A DNA stretch of 64,000 bases, taken from NCBI GenBank assembly GCA_009838075.1, contig VXSG01000004.1, positions 1-64,000 of the forward strand. Reading direction: 5' to 3'. Below, in pieces: positions 32,797 through 43,901 of this stretch (position 1 is the first letter of the stretch; each line of letters begins with the position of its first letter). A model generated the notes under the pieces. The model made no database searches. It was not told where the DNA came from and worked only from the letters and a program-made list of their open reading frames with translations. Made by a program: the position numbers and the translations under genes. This DNA comes from Boseongicola sp. SB0665_bin_10. GTDB lineage: Bacteria; Pseudomonadota; Alphaproteobacteria; Rhodobacterales; Rhodobacteraceae.

Positions 32797-34122
32797 TCAG
32801 GGAAGCAGTGGCGACCACGCCGGGTCGGATGCTGCCGTCTCCGTGGGGACTCGCCTGAGATTGCGTCCGGAAATGTCCACCGAAAAGAGTGCCGGCCTGC
32901 CTTCGGCCCCGGCGCTCTCGCGCGTGAACATCAGTACCCGGCCGTTCGGCGACCATGTCGGACCCTCGTCAAGGAAGGATGCCGTGAGGAGTCTCTCGGC
33001 CGAGCCGTCCGCGCGCATCACGCCGATATGGAAGCGACCTGCATTCTGCTTCGTGAACGCGATGAAGTCGCCTTTCGGCGACCAGACCGGCGTGCCGTAG
33101 CGCCCCGGCCCGAAGCTGATCCTTCGGGGCTGGCCACCAGCGGCCCGCATCACGTAGAGTTGCTGGTTGCCGGACCTGTCGCTTTCGAAGACGATCTGGC
33201 GTCCGTCCGGAGAGAACGACGGGGCGGTCTCGATCGACGGGGCCGAAGTGAGCCGGGTGCGTCGCAGCGTCGCGACGTCAAGCGTGTAGATGTCGGTGTT
33301 TCCGCGGCGCGCCTCGGAATAGACCACGGTTCGACCGTCCGGCGCATAGCGGGGTGCAAAAGTCATGGATTCGGCATCTATGGCCAACGCCGTCTTGCCG
33401 ACGCCACCGACGGTGAGTTCGTATATCTGCGGAAAGCCGGTCTCGTAGCTCGTGAACAGTATCCTGTCGCCCGTCGGCGAAAACCTGGGCGCAAGGACGA
33501 TTGACGATGCATCCGTCAGGTAGCGCACGTTCTCGCCGTCAAAGTCCATGATCGCGAGTCGTTTCCGGCGGTCGTCCTTGGGACCCGTTGCTTCCACGTA
33601 GACAACGCGGCTGTCAAAATACCCGCCTTCGCCCGTGATCCGGGAGTAGACCTGGTCCGCGATCTTGTGCGCCACGCGCCGCCAGCTTCCCGCGACCCCG
33701 GCGAACTGCAGCCCGTCGCCGAGCGGCGCGTCGGCAAAGACATCGAAGAGGCGGAACTTGGCGAGAAGGCGCCCGTCGGAGGTGAGCGCAACGGAGCCAA
33801 CGACCAGTGCTTCCACGTTGATCGCCTTCCAGTCCGGATACGCCACCGGAGCGTCGAAGTCCGCCACCTGGCTGACATAGGCCTGATGCGGGACGTCGCG
33901 AAACAGGCCGGTTCCAACGAGATCGCGCGCCACCACTTCCGTGATTCTCGCCGCGTACTCCTCGGCAGCGGAGTTCTCGGCAAGGAACGGCGCCACCGCG
34001 ATCACCACCGGCTCGATCACGCCCTTGGTGATTTCGATCCGCAAGGGTCCGGTGCGATCCTGCGCCAGCGCCTGTGTCCCGAGCGCGAATGCAAGGGCGA
34101 GTGCAAGGAGAATCTGCGTCAT
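32797..34122 (-). CDS. tolB: Tol-Pal system beta-propeller TolB
   Basis: Repeated SPDG/SPTGD blades, order with pal and tolA. Confidence 0.95.
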   Translation of the reverse strand: MTQILLALALAFALGTQALAQDRTGPLRIEITKGVIEPVVIAVAPFLAENSAAEEYAARITEVVARDLVGTGLFRDVPHQAYVSQVADFDAPVAYPDWKAINVEALVVGSVALTSDGRLLAKFRLFDVFADAPLGDGLQFAGVAGSWRRVAHKIADQVYSRITGEGGYFDSRVVYVEATGPKDDRRKRLAIMDFDGENVRYLTDASSIVLAPRFSPTGDRILFTSYETGFPQIYELTVGGVGKTALAIDAESMTFAPRYAPDGRTVVYSEARRGNTDIYTLDVATLRRTRLTSAPSIETAPSFSPDGRQIVFESDRSGNQQLYVMRAAGGQPRRISFGPGRYGTPVWSPKGDFIAFTKQNAGRFHIGVMRADGSAERLLTASFLDEGPTWSPNGRVLMFTRESAGAEGRPALFSVDISGRNLRRVPTETAASDPAWSPLLP

Positions 34123-35237
34123 CGGAACTCCATCCCTTCTTCACTAAAGGTTGCTTCCACTTCGCGCCATCGGTCAAATTTTTCGGCCGGAAGCTGGAAT
34201 CCCTTTGTGCCACAGCGAATGATGGCGCGTCGAGCGGCCCCGAACGCCCTGTCCGCATCCGCCTCGCTGCCGCCACGGAATTCGACCATTCTGATCGAGC
34301 CCGTGACGGGCACGCCGGTGCGTTGCATGTCGAAGGCCACGACAACCGACGTCGCGCGTGCACTGGCCGACAGGCTTCCGACATTCCAGCACTGCCCGAC
34401 CGCGAGGCCGAACGCCTCCTTTTCGCCACCGGTCAGGTCACCGGTCAAGGGCGAGCCGCGCGACGCCACCTGCTGGGAATCCGCGTCCGCGTCGGCCAAT
34501 GCGGCCACTTGCTCGGGTTCGTGCGTGGAGTCGTCCGGCACGTCCGGCACGGGGCTTGGAGGGCGCGATGGCCGTGGTCGGGGCCGCATGGAACTGACGA
34601 CCGCATTGGTCTCCTCCTCTTCGGCCTCGGTGACGATGCGGTCGCTGGCCTCCTGCGGCGCCTGCGGAGCGTCTTTCTCCTCGACCAGCTCCGGCGGCGC
34701 CTCGGGGTCGGGAACGGTTGCCTCGATCAGGTCATCCCCGGTTTCCGCCTCGGGCGGCGGCGCCAATTGCGGCACCGGCGCGACGCGGGGCGCCGGCGCT
34801 GCGACCTGGTCAGGCTGGGCGGTCGTGCCGTCGAAGTCCGATGGCGCCAGGAGCGCCGTCGGCGCGCTGTCTTCGATCTCCAGCCCCAAGGCGGGCTGAT
34901 CGAATTCAAACTCCGGCACGTCGGGGCTCTCCGGAGGTGCCACCGGGCTGGGCGTGGCCAGATCCGTGGCCGCAACCGCCACCGGGGACCGTGGTGCCTC
35001 GTCGTCCTCCGGCGCATCCACGTCGGGCGCGTCGGTCTGCGTTTGCGGCGCGGCCCCGGGTGGCACCAGCGCCGAGAATTCCTGTTCGGAAAGGATCGCC
35101 ACTTCAGACAAGATCACGACCTCGGATTGCCGGTCGCTGGCCAGGGGTCCGGCGAGGAACACCGCCAGGAGGAATGCGATGTGACCCGCGCCCGAAATGT
35201 ACCAGCTCCAGCGCAATCCTTCCTCACCCGCCTCCAA
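34119..35237 (-). CDS. tolA: TolA-like cell envelope protein
   Basis: N-terminal TM, Pro/Ala/Glu-rich central region, C-terminal domain; position between tolR and tolB. Confidence 0.82.
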   Translation of the reverse strand: MEAGEEGLRWSWYISGAGHIAFLLAVFLAGPLASDRQSEVVILSEVAILSEQEFSALVPPGAAPQTQTDAPDVDAPEDDEAPRSPVAVAATDLATPSPVAPPESPDVPEFEFDQPALGLEIEDSAPTALLAPSDFDGTTAQPDQVAAPAPRVAPVPQLAPPPEAETGDDLIEATVPDPEAPPELVEEKDAPQAPQEASDRIVTEAEEEETNAVVSSMRPRPRPSRPPSPVPDVPDDSTHEPEQVAALADADADSQQVASRGSPLTGDLTGGEKEAFGLAVGQCWNVGSLSASARATSVVVAFDMQRTGVPVTGSIRMVEFRGGSEADADRAFGAARRAIIRCGTKGFQLPAEKFDRWREVEATFSEEGMEFR

Positions 35238-35685
35238 GCCTCGGACCGCCCATGTCGGTCACGAGACCGATATCCGTGATGCCTGCCGCATTGAGGGCTC
35301 CCATGACCCGCACGACGCGCGCGTACGGGATCGCGCCGTCTGCCCGGATGAAGACTCGCCTCGAGGCCCGTTCGCTCAGGACGGCGCGGAGACGTGGCAC
35401 GATCTCCTCGTCCGCCACCTCCGTCGTCTGGATCATCGTGATCCCGTCCGCTGTCAGCGTGACGGTCAGCGGCTCCTCCTGCCCGCTTGCAAGCGCCTGC
35501 GCCGCGGTCCTGGGAAGCTCGACGGGAACGCCAACCGTCTGCAGCGGGGCCGCGACCATGAAGATGATCAGCAGCACGAGCATCACGTCCACGAAGGGCG
35601 TGACGTTGATTTCGGACATTGGCCTTGCGCGCCGCCGCCGGCGCCGTTTGCCGGTCCGTTCGTTCTGAACCACTTCGGCACCCAT
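35224..35685 (-). CDS. tolR: Tol-Pal protein TolR (ExbD family)
   Basis: MSEINVTPFVDVMLVLLIIFMVAAP. Confidence 0.93.
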   Translation of the reverse strand: MGAEVVQNERTGKRRRRRRARPMSEINVTPFVDVMLVLLIIFMVAAPLQTVGVPVELPRTAAQALASGQEEPLTVTLTADGITMIQTTEVADEEIVPRLRAVLSERASRRVFIRADGAIPYARVVRVMGALNAAGITDIGLVTDMGGPRLGGG

Positions 35686-36383
35686 CAGCTCTGATCCAGC
35701 TGGCGTGACAGTATGGTGGCAAATTCGTCGGCAAAGCTCTCGTAGCCCGCAATGATGCGCCCGCTGTCCGCGGAGAGCTTGTTGTAGAAGATCACCGCCG
35801 GAATTGCCGCAAGAAGACCCAGGCCGGTGGCAAGAAGCGCCTCGGCAATTCCGGGCGCGACCACTGCAAGGTTCGTGCTCTGTTGCTGCCCGATCTCGAT
35901 GAAGGCCGACATGATGCCCCATACCGTGCCGAACAGTCCGACGAACGGTGCGGTCGAGCCGATTGTTGCCAGCAGCGGCAGGCCCTTCTGCAGCTCCTCA
36001 GCCTCCTTCTGGATCGCCACGTCCATTGAACGGTCGATCCGCGCATGCGCCCCGCCGATGGCCATCCCGTCCGCCTTGTGTGAACGCCGCCACTCGGTCA
36101 TTCCGGCGACGAAGACACGTTCGGTTCGTCCCGACGGAATCGGCCCCAGCGCGTCATAGAGGGTGTCCAGCGGCTCACCCGACCAGAAGGACGCCTCGAA
36201 CCTTTGCGTCTCGCGTCGTGCGCGCCAATACTGGCCGTGCTTGTTGATGATGACGGCCCAGCACCAGAACGAGGCGAAAACAAGCAGTACCATCACCACC
36301 TTGACGACGATCGTGGCACGCGCGAACAGCGCCCACATGGAGAATTCCATCTCCTGCACCAACGCAAGGGTTTCCGCTTCCAT
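35685..36383 (-). CDS. tolQ: Tol-Pal protein TolQ (MotA/TolQ/ExbB)
   Basis: LPLLATIGSTAPFVGLFGTVWGIMSAF. Confidence 0.95.
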   Translation of the reverse strand: MEAETLALVQEMEFSMWALFARATIVVKVVMVLLVFASFWCWAVIINKHGQYWRARRETQRFEASFWSGEPLDTLYDALGPIPSGRTERVFVAGMTEWRRSHKADGMAIGGAHARIDRSMDVAIQKEAEELQKGLPLLATIGSTAPFVGLFGTVWGIMSAFIEIGQQQSTNLAVVAPGIAEALLATGLGLLAAIPAVIFYNKLSADSGRIIAGYESFADEFATILSRQLDQS

Positions 36384-36497
36384 TGCTCGACTCTCTTGCT
36401 GCCCTGCCCCGACATTTCGGGTTCCTCATGCGGCTGGACAATAGCTCAAGGTCGGGACAAATGGAATAAGCCGAGGCAGAAGCCGGATTCGGCCGCA

Positions 36498-36890
36498 TCA
36501 CGATTCAAGGCGTTGGCGAACTCCCTCCGGAAACCGGATCGCTCTTCCGCCTTCGGCAAGGGCGACGAGCGTGACCTTGGCGACAAACAGCGTTTCTCCG
36601 TCCCGCAACACGGTTTGGACCAACGCAATCCGCGCACCCGAATGCGACGACAGGCGAGTTTCGACAACGAGGTCATCGTCGAAACGCGCCGGCGCCAGGT
36701 AGTCGGCCTCGATACGGCGCACCGCGAACACGATGCCGAACCTGTCCTTCAACCCCGACTGGTCGACGCCCTTCTCGCGCACCCACTCGGTCCGGGCCCG
36801 CTCGATGAACTTCAGGTAGTTGGCATAATAGACGATGCCCGCGAGATCGGTGTCCTCGTAGTAGACGCGGATCTCGAAACTATGGGGCAT
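36498..36890 (-). CDS. ybgC: Tol-Pal associated acyl-CoA thioesterase
   Basis: IRVYYEDTDLAGIVYYANYLKFIERARTEW. Confidence 0.95.
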   Translation of the reverse strand: MPHSFEIRVYYEDTDLAGIVYYANYLKFIERARTEWVREKGVDQSGLKDRFGIVFAVRRIEADYLAPARFDDDLVVETRLSSHSGARIALVQTVLRDGETLFVAKVTLVALAEGGRAIRFPEGVRQRLES

Positions 36891-37630
36891 GCAGCGCCTT
36901 CACTTCGTATGGCTCCTGTTGGGCCTCGTCCAGATTCCTCGCAATCCAACCTCCAAGACCGGGGCTTGTCCGCGCTGCCGCTGCCGGGAGTTGACGCCTG
37001 GCGACGACGGTTCCGGCCCAAGAATGGACCGGTGCGGCAACGGGAGGCAAGCGCCGTTCTTCCCACGGGAATCCGCGCCCGACTTATCCACTGCCACCTC
37101 CTGGCCCTTACATTTCATTTGCCGCTCAGAGCGCGTGAGCGTGACTGCAAGGCATTGAATCGTTGACGTTTTCTACGGCGCCAGGCACCTTCGCTTCCGA
37201 CAGCCGCCGTTCCGTAATCAAATAGTCACCGAATCGTTTCGATCTCCGGTCCCTGGGGTTCCCCAAGTGTCCTGCCGCGAACGCCCGCCCTGCGCAAGCG
37301 TCGGCAATCGTTCCGTCGAGCCGGGGAAGCGCATTGGCCACCGCCGCAGTCGACGCGCGAAAGGTGGATTGTTCGGGCGATTGGGCCATGTCCCGCTTCC
37401 GGCCGTCGGAAGCAACCCGGCCCGACGAAGCGACTCCACATGCGCTGCCGGTCTCAATCGGTGCGCGACACGAACAGGAGCCTGTCCAAGGGATGGCGGC
37501 CGCCTCCATGCAAGCCGAGGACGGGATTCCGGAGGGCGGTGCCTGACACTGATGCGAATTGGCATTTACGTTACTTGTTGCACTTGCGGCGTTCAGGGTC
37601 CATGTCCCTCCGCACGAAGGAGACGCCACC

Positions 37631-38080
37631 ATGGCAACGAGAATTACGGCAGGGATGCCGCTCGGCATTCCGAGCGAACGCGATGCGACCCTCGCGGATC
37701 GGGCGGGCCGGGCGCTGGAGCCTCTGGTTGAAGGGACCAGGCCGGTATCGGCACGGTTCGGAAGCGAAACCGTGGATATCCCGGCGTCGGCGCTGCGACT
37801 GCTCCGGGAGATCCTTGATCGCATGGCGCACGGCAAGGGCGTCGCCCTCACGCCACTTCACGCCGAGCTCACGACGCGGCAGGCGGCCGAGCTTCTGCAA
37901 GTGTCACGCACGCATTTGGTCCAACTCCTCGACGCGGGCCGGATCCCCTGTCGCAAGGTCGGCTCGCACCGCCGAGTCCGTGCCGAGGACATTCTCGCCT
38001 GGCGCCGAGAGACCGAGCTGCGCCGCCGCGAGGCGCTCGACGAACTGACCGCACGCGACCAGAAGCTCGGCCTGCAATAG
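37631..38080 (+). CDS. HTH (excisionase-type) DNA-binding protein, putative antitoxin
   Basis: LTTRQAAELLQVSRTHLVQLLDAGRIPCRKVGSHRRVRAEDILAW; RBS GAAGGAGA upstream; 3 nt from PIN gene. Confidence 0.85.
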   Translation: MATRITAGMPLGIPSERDATLADRAGRALEPLVEGTRPVSARFGSETVDIPASALRLLREILDRMAHGKGVALTPLHAELTTRQAAELLQVSRTHLVQLLDAGRIPCRKVGSHRRVRAEDILAWRRETELRRREALDELTARDQKLGLQ

Positions 38081-38083
38081 GAG

Positions 38084-38653
38084 ATGGCCGGCCCGACGGC
38101 GTTGCTGGATACCAACGTGCTCTATCCGGCCGGTCTTCGCGACCTGCTGCTGCGCCTCGCCGACCGCCATCTCCTTGCCCCGCTCCGGAGCGCCGACATC
38201 CATGCCGAGTGGATGCGCAACCTCCTGGCCGACCGTCCAGATATCGACGCCGCCGTGCTGGACAGGACCCGCGCGGTCATGGACGAACACTTCCCCGATG
38301 CCGTCGTGACGGGCTACGAGGCCATCGCCGCCGGGCTCGACCTGCCGGACCCCGACGACCGCCATGTTCTGGCGGCGGCCATCCGCGGCGGCGCAGACGT
38401 GATCGTGACCCGCAATCTGCGAGATTTTCCGGTCGACCGGCTGGCGCCCCATGCGCTGGCGGCGCAGCACCCCGAAGCCTTCATCGCCGGCCTGTTCGAA
38501 TCCGACCCCGGTGCCGTCCTCGACGCAGTTCGCGGCCACCGGGCAGCGCTGCGCCATCTGCCACGGTCGGCGCGCGATCATCTGGCGGCCCTCGAACGCC
38601 AGGGGTTAAGTGGCACGGTCTCCCTGTTGCGGCGGCACGAGACGGCGATCTGA
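38084..38653 (+). CDS. PIN-domain protein, putative toxin
   Basis: ALLDTNVLYPAGLRDLLLRLAD, DPDDRHVLAAAIRGGADVIVTRNLRDFP. Confidence 0.88.
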   Translation: MAGPTALLDTNVLYPAGLRDLLLRLADRHLLAPLRSADIHAEWMRNLLADRPDIDAAVLDRTRAVMDEHFPDAVVTGYEAIAAGLDLPDPDDRHVLAAAIRGGADVIVTRNLRDFPVDRLAPHALAAQHPEAFIAGLFESDPGAVLDAVRGHRAALRHLPRSARDHLAALERQGLSGTVSLLRRHETAI

Positions 38654-39103
38654 CCGGCCCCGCTATCCGTATCGCCGTCGCCGCTTTGAGCGCTGCCCTG
38701 CGGCGCTGCCGGCCCGCCGCCCGGATTCTCACGGCCCCTAGCCCGACACCCGCCGGACTGGCCGTTCGCCGGTAGCCCGGCCGCCACAGGCGGCGGCAGC
38801 CAGAGCAGCGCCAACAGCCAGAACCCACGGCGTACGATCCGGGACCGCTCTTCCATGCTGTAGCGACGCACCCGCGCTGGCGGCAATTCAACCGTTCCCG
38901 GAGGAAGTCTACACTGACTTCCTGGCCCGTTTCTGGTCCTTGACGCACGCGAAGGGTGACCCGTCCGGCTCAGCTTCGGCATTCAGGTGAAACGCGGGCC
39001 CGGCCAAACCGCTCGAGGCCTCCCGTTCAAGAGCCGGGATCGTGTGGACAGGCACGTCGGCTCGTCCCGCCTGCGTGGGGAATGGTCGACAAGGGCGACG
39101 GCA

Positions 39104-40210
39104 TCATTCCGCCCCGATCCATGCCATGCCGTAGTCATTCTTCAGGTCGCGATAGATACTGTGGGCGTGGCCTTGCTCCCGCGCTTCGGCCAGCGTGTCC
39201 TGGGGTGCGTATTCGATGACCGTAGAAGGCGCGGAAATCCGGAAGTAGGCGAAGCCAGGCGCGTCCTGCGGCCCCCACCAGCCGAAATATGTGTCGTCGA
39301 GCTCGGCCCTGACGGTTTCCATCCTTGCCGCCCGGTCGTCGTCGTTGATGAAGCCGAGGCGTGTCCGGATCAGCGCGACCAGCAGTTCCCTCTGCGCCTC
39401 GGACAGGTCGCTGCCCTTGACGCCTTCGTGAGCGACCGCGGTGCCGAATTCGCCGGGGCCCAGCAGAAGGTCGATGGCCGTGTCGCTTCGGACGGCCCGT
39501 GCCCTTTGGTCCTCACCCAGGCTCCCGAGCAAGGCCTGCGCGGCGTCGACTTCGTCCGCCACGATGAATGCCCGCCCGCCGTCGTGGTCGACGTGGAGCG
39601 GCTGCCCACCGGTCAGCATGGGCGAGAAGGTCACATCGGCCCCGTAGACCGTCACGTTGATGCCAAGGTGGTGACCGCCGAACTGGAACATCCAGGGCCG
39701 GGTCGGGGAAGGCTCTCCCAGGATGGCGACGTAATAATGATCAACGCCGTACTTGTTGAACCAGTGGTCCGTCGGAAAGGTCCGCTCCGCGGCCAGCTGC
39801 CATTCGAGGTTCCGGATGCCGGACGGGCTCATGATCTCGGCCAGCAGCGCGTCCAGCAAGGCGCGTTGCCCTTCGCCGAGTTCCCCCAGCTTCAGCCCGC
39901 CGCGCGGGATCATGCCTTCGGGGAAGTTGGACCAGTTGGAGCGCTGCGCGTTGTCGGTGAACGCGTAGGTCGCCTTGCCGCGCTGCCCCGCATCCAGCGC
40001 CTCGATGAAAGCCCTGGCCGCCGCGGTGATCGCTTCCGTCCTGACGTCGGTCGTTCGGGGCGGGAAATCGTCGCGAAGCCGCGCCTCGATCGGCGCGGTG
40101 TTCACGCCGAAGGCAATGCCCGTCACCAGCCGGGGCTGCCCGAACACCAACGCCATGAATGCGGCCAGGACGACCGCCGACGAGCCCAGAGCCCACAAGG
40201 CAATTCTCAT
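39104..40210 (-). CDS. DUF3500 domain-containing protein with N-terminal signal/TM segment
   Basis: YVAILGEPSPTRPWMFQFGGHHLGINVTVYG, VTFSPMLTGGQP. Confidence 0.85.
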   Translation of the reverse strand: MRIALWALGSSAVVLAAFMALVFGQPRLVTGIAFGVNTAPIEARLRDDFPPRTTDVRTEAITAAARAFIEALDAGQRGKATYAFTDNAQRSNWSNFPEGMIPRGGLKLGELGEGQRALLDALLAEIMSPSGIRNLEWQLAAERTFPTDHWFNKYGVDHYYVAILGEPSPTRPWMFQFGGHHLGINVTVYGADVTFSPMLTGGQPLHVDHDGGRAFIVADEVDAAQALLGSLGEDQRARAVRSDTAIDLLLGPGEFGTAVAHEGVKGSDLSEAQRELLVALIRTRLGFINDDDRAARMETVRAELDDTYFGWWGPQDAPGFAYFRISAPSTVIEYAPQDTLAEAREQGHAHSIYRDLKNDYGMAWIGAE

Positions 40211-41101
40211 GTGCGCTTCCTGAAAGGAGGGAATCGTGCGTGACACCTCCGCAGCCGAAGAAAGCCGCCTTGCACTTCACGGCATTGTCATCTGCCGTGT
40301 CGAACAGGTCAACCCGAAGTCTCCCTTGCGCACGGCGGAGTTTTTCTCCACGGGCCTTGACGAGGTCGTTTGCCGGGTCGGCAATTCATCCTGCACCGGA
40401 TTCGGCTGTTTCGGCCGCAGATCCGTGACCTGGCCCCGTTCTCCCGCCATGCGCGTGATTGGCGGCACATTGCTTGAGCGGGATCAATCCGGACACCCCC
40501 CGCGCGACACGAGCCCGGTGCGCAACGCCGGACCGTAGGGTCACCATTGCACCATGCGGGCGCGAACGTCCTCCTTGCCGGCGCGCCAGGCCGTCGCGAA
40601 ACCGCCGCATCCCCTGCCAACCGAAAACTGCACGGCCTGGCGCTGATAGATGACCGCAAGTACCTCCGGATGCGATGTCGCCTACGAATTCTCAACACTT
40701 GAATGACGCGCACTACCGCTCTCCGCCGGTCCTGGAGCGAGTACTTGGGTCCGACGGCGGGATCCGTGATCATGCAACGCCAGGGACCTAAGTTCAAACT
40801 GGCCTGAACAAGAACCTCGCCCTGCAATTCGCCGTTCGCGAGGTGCCTCCGGACGCTCGTGGATCTACCTTGCATTGCTGCAACGCCTGGGAAGGACGGA
40901 CGGAGAAGTGCCATGAAATCGACGCAAACGGCAAAGTCGACAAGGTGATGTCCAGCTACGCCGCGTGACCTTTCCCAGCGTAGAGGATGCAAGGACGGGA
41001 CTCCCGGCATGACTGTGCAAAACCGTTGCGATCTCGGGTCGCGCACCGGAAACCAAGGCCCGATCTTCGCTTCCGGGACCGCCACGCAAGACTTTCGCGC
41101 C

Positions 41102-42124
41102 CTATAGCAGCACACCCTGCCCGGTCGAATCGGGAGGAGAGAGACCCAGGTGCTTCCAGGCGTTGGCGGTCAGCATCCGTCCCCGCGGCGTCCTCTGGAT
41201 CAGGCCCTGTTGAAGCAGGTACGGCTCGATGACCTCATCGATCGCATCCCTGCTTTCCGACATCGCCGCCGAGATCGTGTCCGCTCCGACGGGTCCGCCC
41301 TGGTAGTTTTCCGCGATCAAGGAGAGATATTTCCTGTCCGCACCGTCAAGTCCTCGGCCATCAACGCCAAGCCTGGTCAATGCCCCGTCAGCCAGTTCGC
41401 GCGTCAGGCGACCGTCCGATTCGACGACGGCGAAATCCACGACCCGCCGCAGCAGCCGGCCTGCAATTCTCGGCGTGCCACGGGCGCGGCGCGCGATCTC
41501 GTGGGCGCCGCCTTCACCGGTCTCGACCCCCATGAGACGGGCGCCGCGCGAAACAATCTCGTGGAGCTCGTCGTCTGTATAGAACTGCAGCCTGATCGGA
41601 ATCCCGAACCGGTCGCGAAGGGGCGTCGTCAGAAGTCCCAGGCGGGTTGTGGCGCCCACGAGCGTGAAAGGCTGCAACTCGATTCGAACCGTTCGCGCGG
41701 CCGGCCCCTCGCCGATCACGAGGTCAAGCTCGAAATCCTCCATCGCCGGGTAGAGCACCTCTTCCACCGCCGGGTGCAATCGGTGAATCTCGTCGATGAA
41801 AAGGACATCGCGGGCATCGAGATTCGTCAGGATCGCCGCAAGATCTCCCGCCTTTGCCAGTACGGGCCCGGAAGTCATGCGGAAATTGACCCCCAGCTCG
41901 CGCGCCATGATCCGGGCAAGAGTCGTCTTCCCCAGCCCCGGCGGTCCGTGGAACAGTGCGTGGTCCATCGCCTCGCCGCGCTGCTTCGCGCTCTCGATGA
42001 ACACGCGCAGGTTGGCTCTCGCCTCGGCTTGCCCGATGAAGTCGTCAAGCATTCTGGGCCGAAGGGCGCGATCCGCGTCCTCGGGCCTTGCTTCCGGACG
42101 AAGGGTCGGATCCGGCCCGCTCAC
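41102..42124 (-). CDS. ruvB: Holliday junction helicase RuvB
   Basis: [36 protein letters not shown] start proposed (ATG at 42163 possible). Confidence 0.96.
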   Translation of the reverse strand: MSGPDPTLRPEARPEDADRALRPRMLDDFIGQAEARANLRVFIESAKQRGEAMDHALFHGPPGLGKTTLARIMARELGVNFRMTSGPVLAKAGDLAAILTNLDARDVLFIDEIHRLHPAVEEVLYPAMEDFELDLVIGEGPAARTVRIELQPFTLVGATTRLGLLTTPLRDRFGIPIRLQFYTDDELHEIVSRGARLMGVETGEGGAHEIARRARGTPRIAGRLLRRVVDFAVVESDGRLTRELADGALTRLGVDGRGLDGADRKYLSLIAENYQGGPVGADTISAAMSESRDAIDEVIEPYLLQQGLIQRTPRGRMLTANAWKHLGLSPPDSTGQGVLL

Positions 42125-42188
42125 CTCCAGCACTCCTGCCGGACGCCACGAAGGCGCTGGCACTGGAACGTGCTATCCGTGAAGGGGG

Positions 42189-42830
42189 TCATGCGTTCGG
42201 GGCCAATCTCTTCAATGCCTCGCGGATCAGCGTTGCGGTATCGGCATTCTCGGTCATTCCGGCCGCCGCGGCCACTGCCGTTGACGCCTCTCCCGGCGCG
42301 TAGCCGAGATTCCGAAGTGCGGAAAGCGCTTCTGCCTGCCAAGCCGTTCCGGGCACCGGTTCCGTGACAGGCCCGGCTTCCGAACTGACGTCAAGTTCGG
42401 GGCGCGCGCCTCCCTGCATCACCATCATGTCGGGCACCTTGCCCTTGAGCTCGTTCACGACCCGCTGCGCGATCTTGGGACCCACGCCCGGTGCCGCCCT
42501 TATCGACGCCCAGTCGCCGAGGGCGATCGCACGTGCCACGGCGTCAGGCCCCAATGTCCCGAGAATCGCCATGGAGGCCCTTGCGCCAATTCCCTGAACA
42601 CCCATCAGGAGCCTGTGCCACTCACGCTCCACTGGCGTCATGAACCCGAAGAGTTGCAAGAGATCCTCGCGCACGACGAGATCCGTGTAGAGTGACGCCG
42701 CCTCGCCGGTCCCGGGCAACGCCGCCAGTGTCCGGCCGCTGACGAACACGACGTATCCCACGCCACCAACGTCCAGAAGCACGTGATCGCTTGCGCGATG
42801 GTCAATCCTGCCGGACAGGCGCCCGATCAT
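42189..42830 (-). CDS. ruvA: Holliday junction protein RuvA
   Basis: [30 protein letters not shown]. Confidence 0.95.
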   Translation of the reverse strand: MIGRLSGRIDHRASDHVLLDVGGVGYVVFVSGRTLAALPGTGEAASLYTDLVVREDLLQLFGFMTPVEREWHRLLMGVQGIGARASMAILGTLGPDAVARAIALGDWASIRAAPGVGPKIAQRVVNELKGKVPDMMVMQGGARPELDVSSEAGPVTEPVPGTAWQAEALSALRNLGYAPGEASTAVAAAAGMTENADTATLIREALKRLAPNA

Positions 42831-43312
42831 GCCATCACCAATGCACGGCTTTGGGACATGTGCGCATGGCAAATCGCGACGGCGAGCGCATCAGCCGCGT
42901 CCTGCCCGGAAATTTGCGCTCCGGGGAGCTGCAGCCGCACCATGTGCTCGATCTGTCGCTTGTCGGCGTGCCCGACACCGACGACCGCCTTCTTCACCGC
43001 GTTAGGGGCATACTCGCCAACCTCGACGCCCGCTCGTGCCGGCACCAGCATCGCGATGCCCCTCGCCTGTCCCAGCTTGAGGGTGGACGCACCATCCTTG
43101 CTGACAAAAGTGTGCTCCACTGCCGCCGCGTCCGGCGCGTGTCTCTCCCAGACCTCGGTAAGCTGGTCGAACAATGAGGCAAGCCGAGATCCGAGCGGCC
43201 CCGTGCCGGTCCGGCAGATGCCGTTCGCCACGTGAGAGAGCCGCGACCCGGAGGTCTCGATGACTCCCCAGCCAAGGGCGCGAAGCCCCGGATCCAGTCC
43301 CATTACGCGCAT
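42827..43312 (-). CDS. ruvC: Crossover junction endodeoxyribonuclease RuvC
   Basis: [47 protein letters not shown]. Confidence 0.95.
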   Translation of the reverse strand: MRVMGLDPGLRALGWGVIETSGSRLSHVANGICRTGTGPLGSRLASLFDQLTEVWERHAPDAAAVEHTFVSKDGASTLKLGQARGIAMLVPARAGVEVGEYAPNAVKKAVVGVGHADKRQIEHMVRLQLPGAQISGQDAADALAVAICHAHMSQSRALVMA

Positions 43313-43515
43313 TTTCCTGACCTGCTCTGCTGACCTCGCCCGGAAATTAGCACAAAACGTGAATATCTGCCAAGAAATTTGGCGGGAGCGCTTGGGCGCG
43401 GCAGTTCTCCAGCGCCCGCGTCCTGCCTGCGGGACGCGTTCGTCCGGTTTCGGAAGCGACATCTGGCATGTCGCTTTTTCCCAATTATATTGACGGGTTA
43501 CGGCAGTTCCGGAGA

Positions 43516-43532
43516 TATGCAGTTCCTGCATA
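43516..43532. repeat. Short perfect inverted repeat TATGCAG-TTC-CTGCATA in the ruvC/DUF1127 intergenic region
   Basis: 7-bp perfect arms, 3-nt spacer, about 90 bp upstream of the DUF1127 start. Confidence 0.5.
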
Positions 43533-43619
43533 CGGGACATGCGAATTTGAGCCTTGTCCAGGCATTTCCTCGCCTCTAGCTGCGACTCGAAACGCAACGC
43601 CAGCAAGAGGAGAACGGCC

Positions 43620-43820
43620 ATGGCCATCACCATGAATCGCGGCACCGCCGCCAACGTCAGAGGGACGCCAATGACCCTGTCCGGGATTGTCTCGGGCGTC
43701 ATTCACTGGAACAAGGCACGCCGCACCCGCGCCGTCCTGTCCAGGCTGAGCACCCACGAACTGGATGACATCGGCATTTCCCGTGGAGACATCGACTCGA
43801 TCTGCCTGGGCCGCAGATAG
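43620..43820 (+). CDS. DUF1127 (YjiS-like) small protein
   Basis: [36 protein letters not shown] upstream. Confidence 0.9.
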   Translation: MAITMNRGTAANVRGTPMTLSGIVSGVIHWNKARRTRAVLSRLSTHELDDIGISRGDIDSICLGRR

Positions 43821-43870
43821 GCCGATTCCAACCTCTGGCGCATGCCAGGCCGGGAACGCGCGGAATTCCG

Positions 43871-43901
43871 AAGGGACCGATTCCTGATCGGTCCCTTTTT
43901 T
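43871..43901 (+). terminator. Rho-independent terminator downstream of DUF1127 gene
   Basis: GGGACCGAT-tcctg-ATCGGTCCC followed by TTTTTT. Confidence 0.92.

Noticed and set aside
40309-41115. 268-aa minus-strand ORF downstream of ruvB
   Set aside because: Arg/Cys-rich, no motif, many such ORFs expected by chance in GC-rich intergenic DNA.
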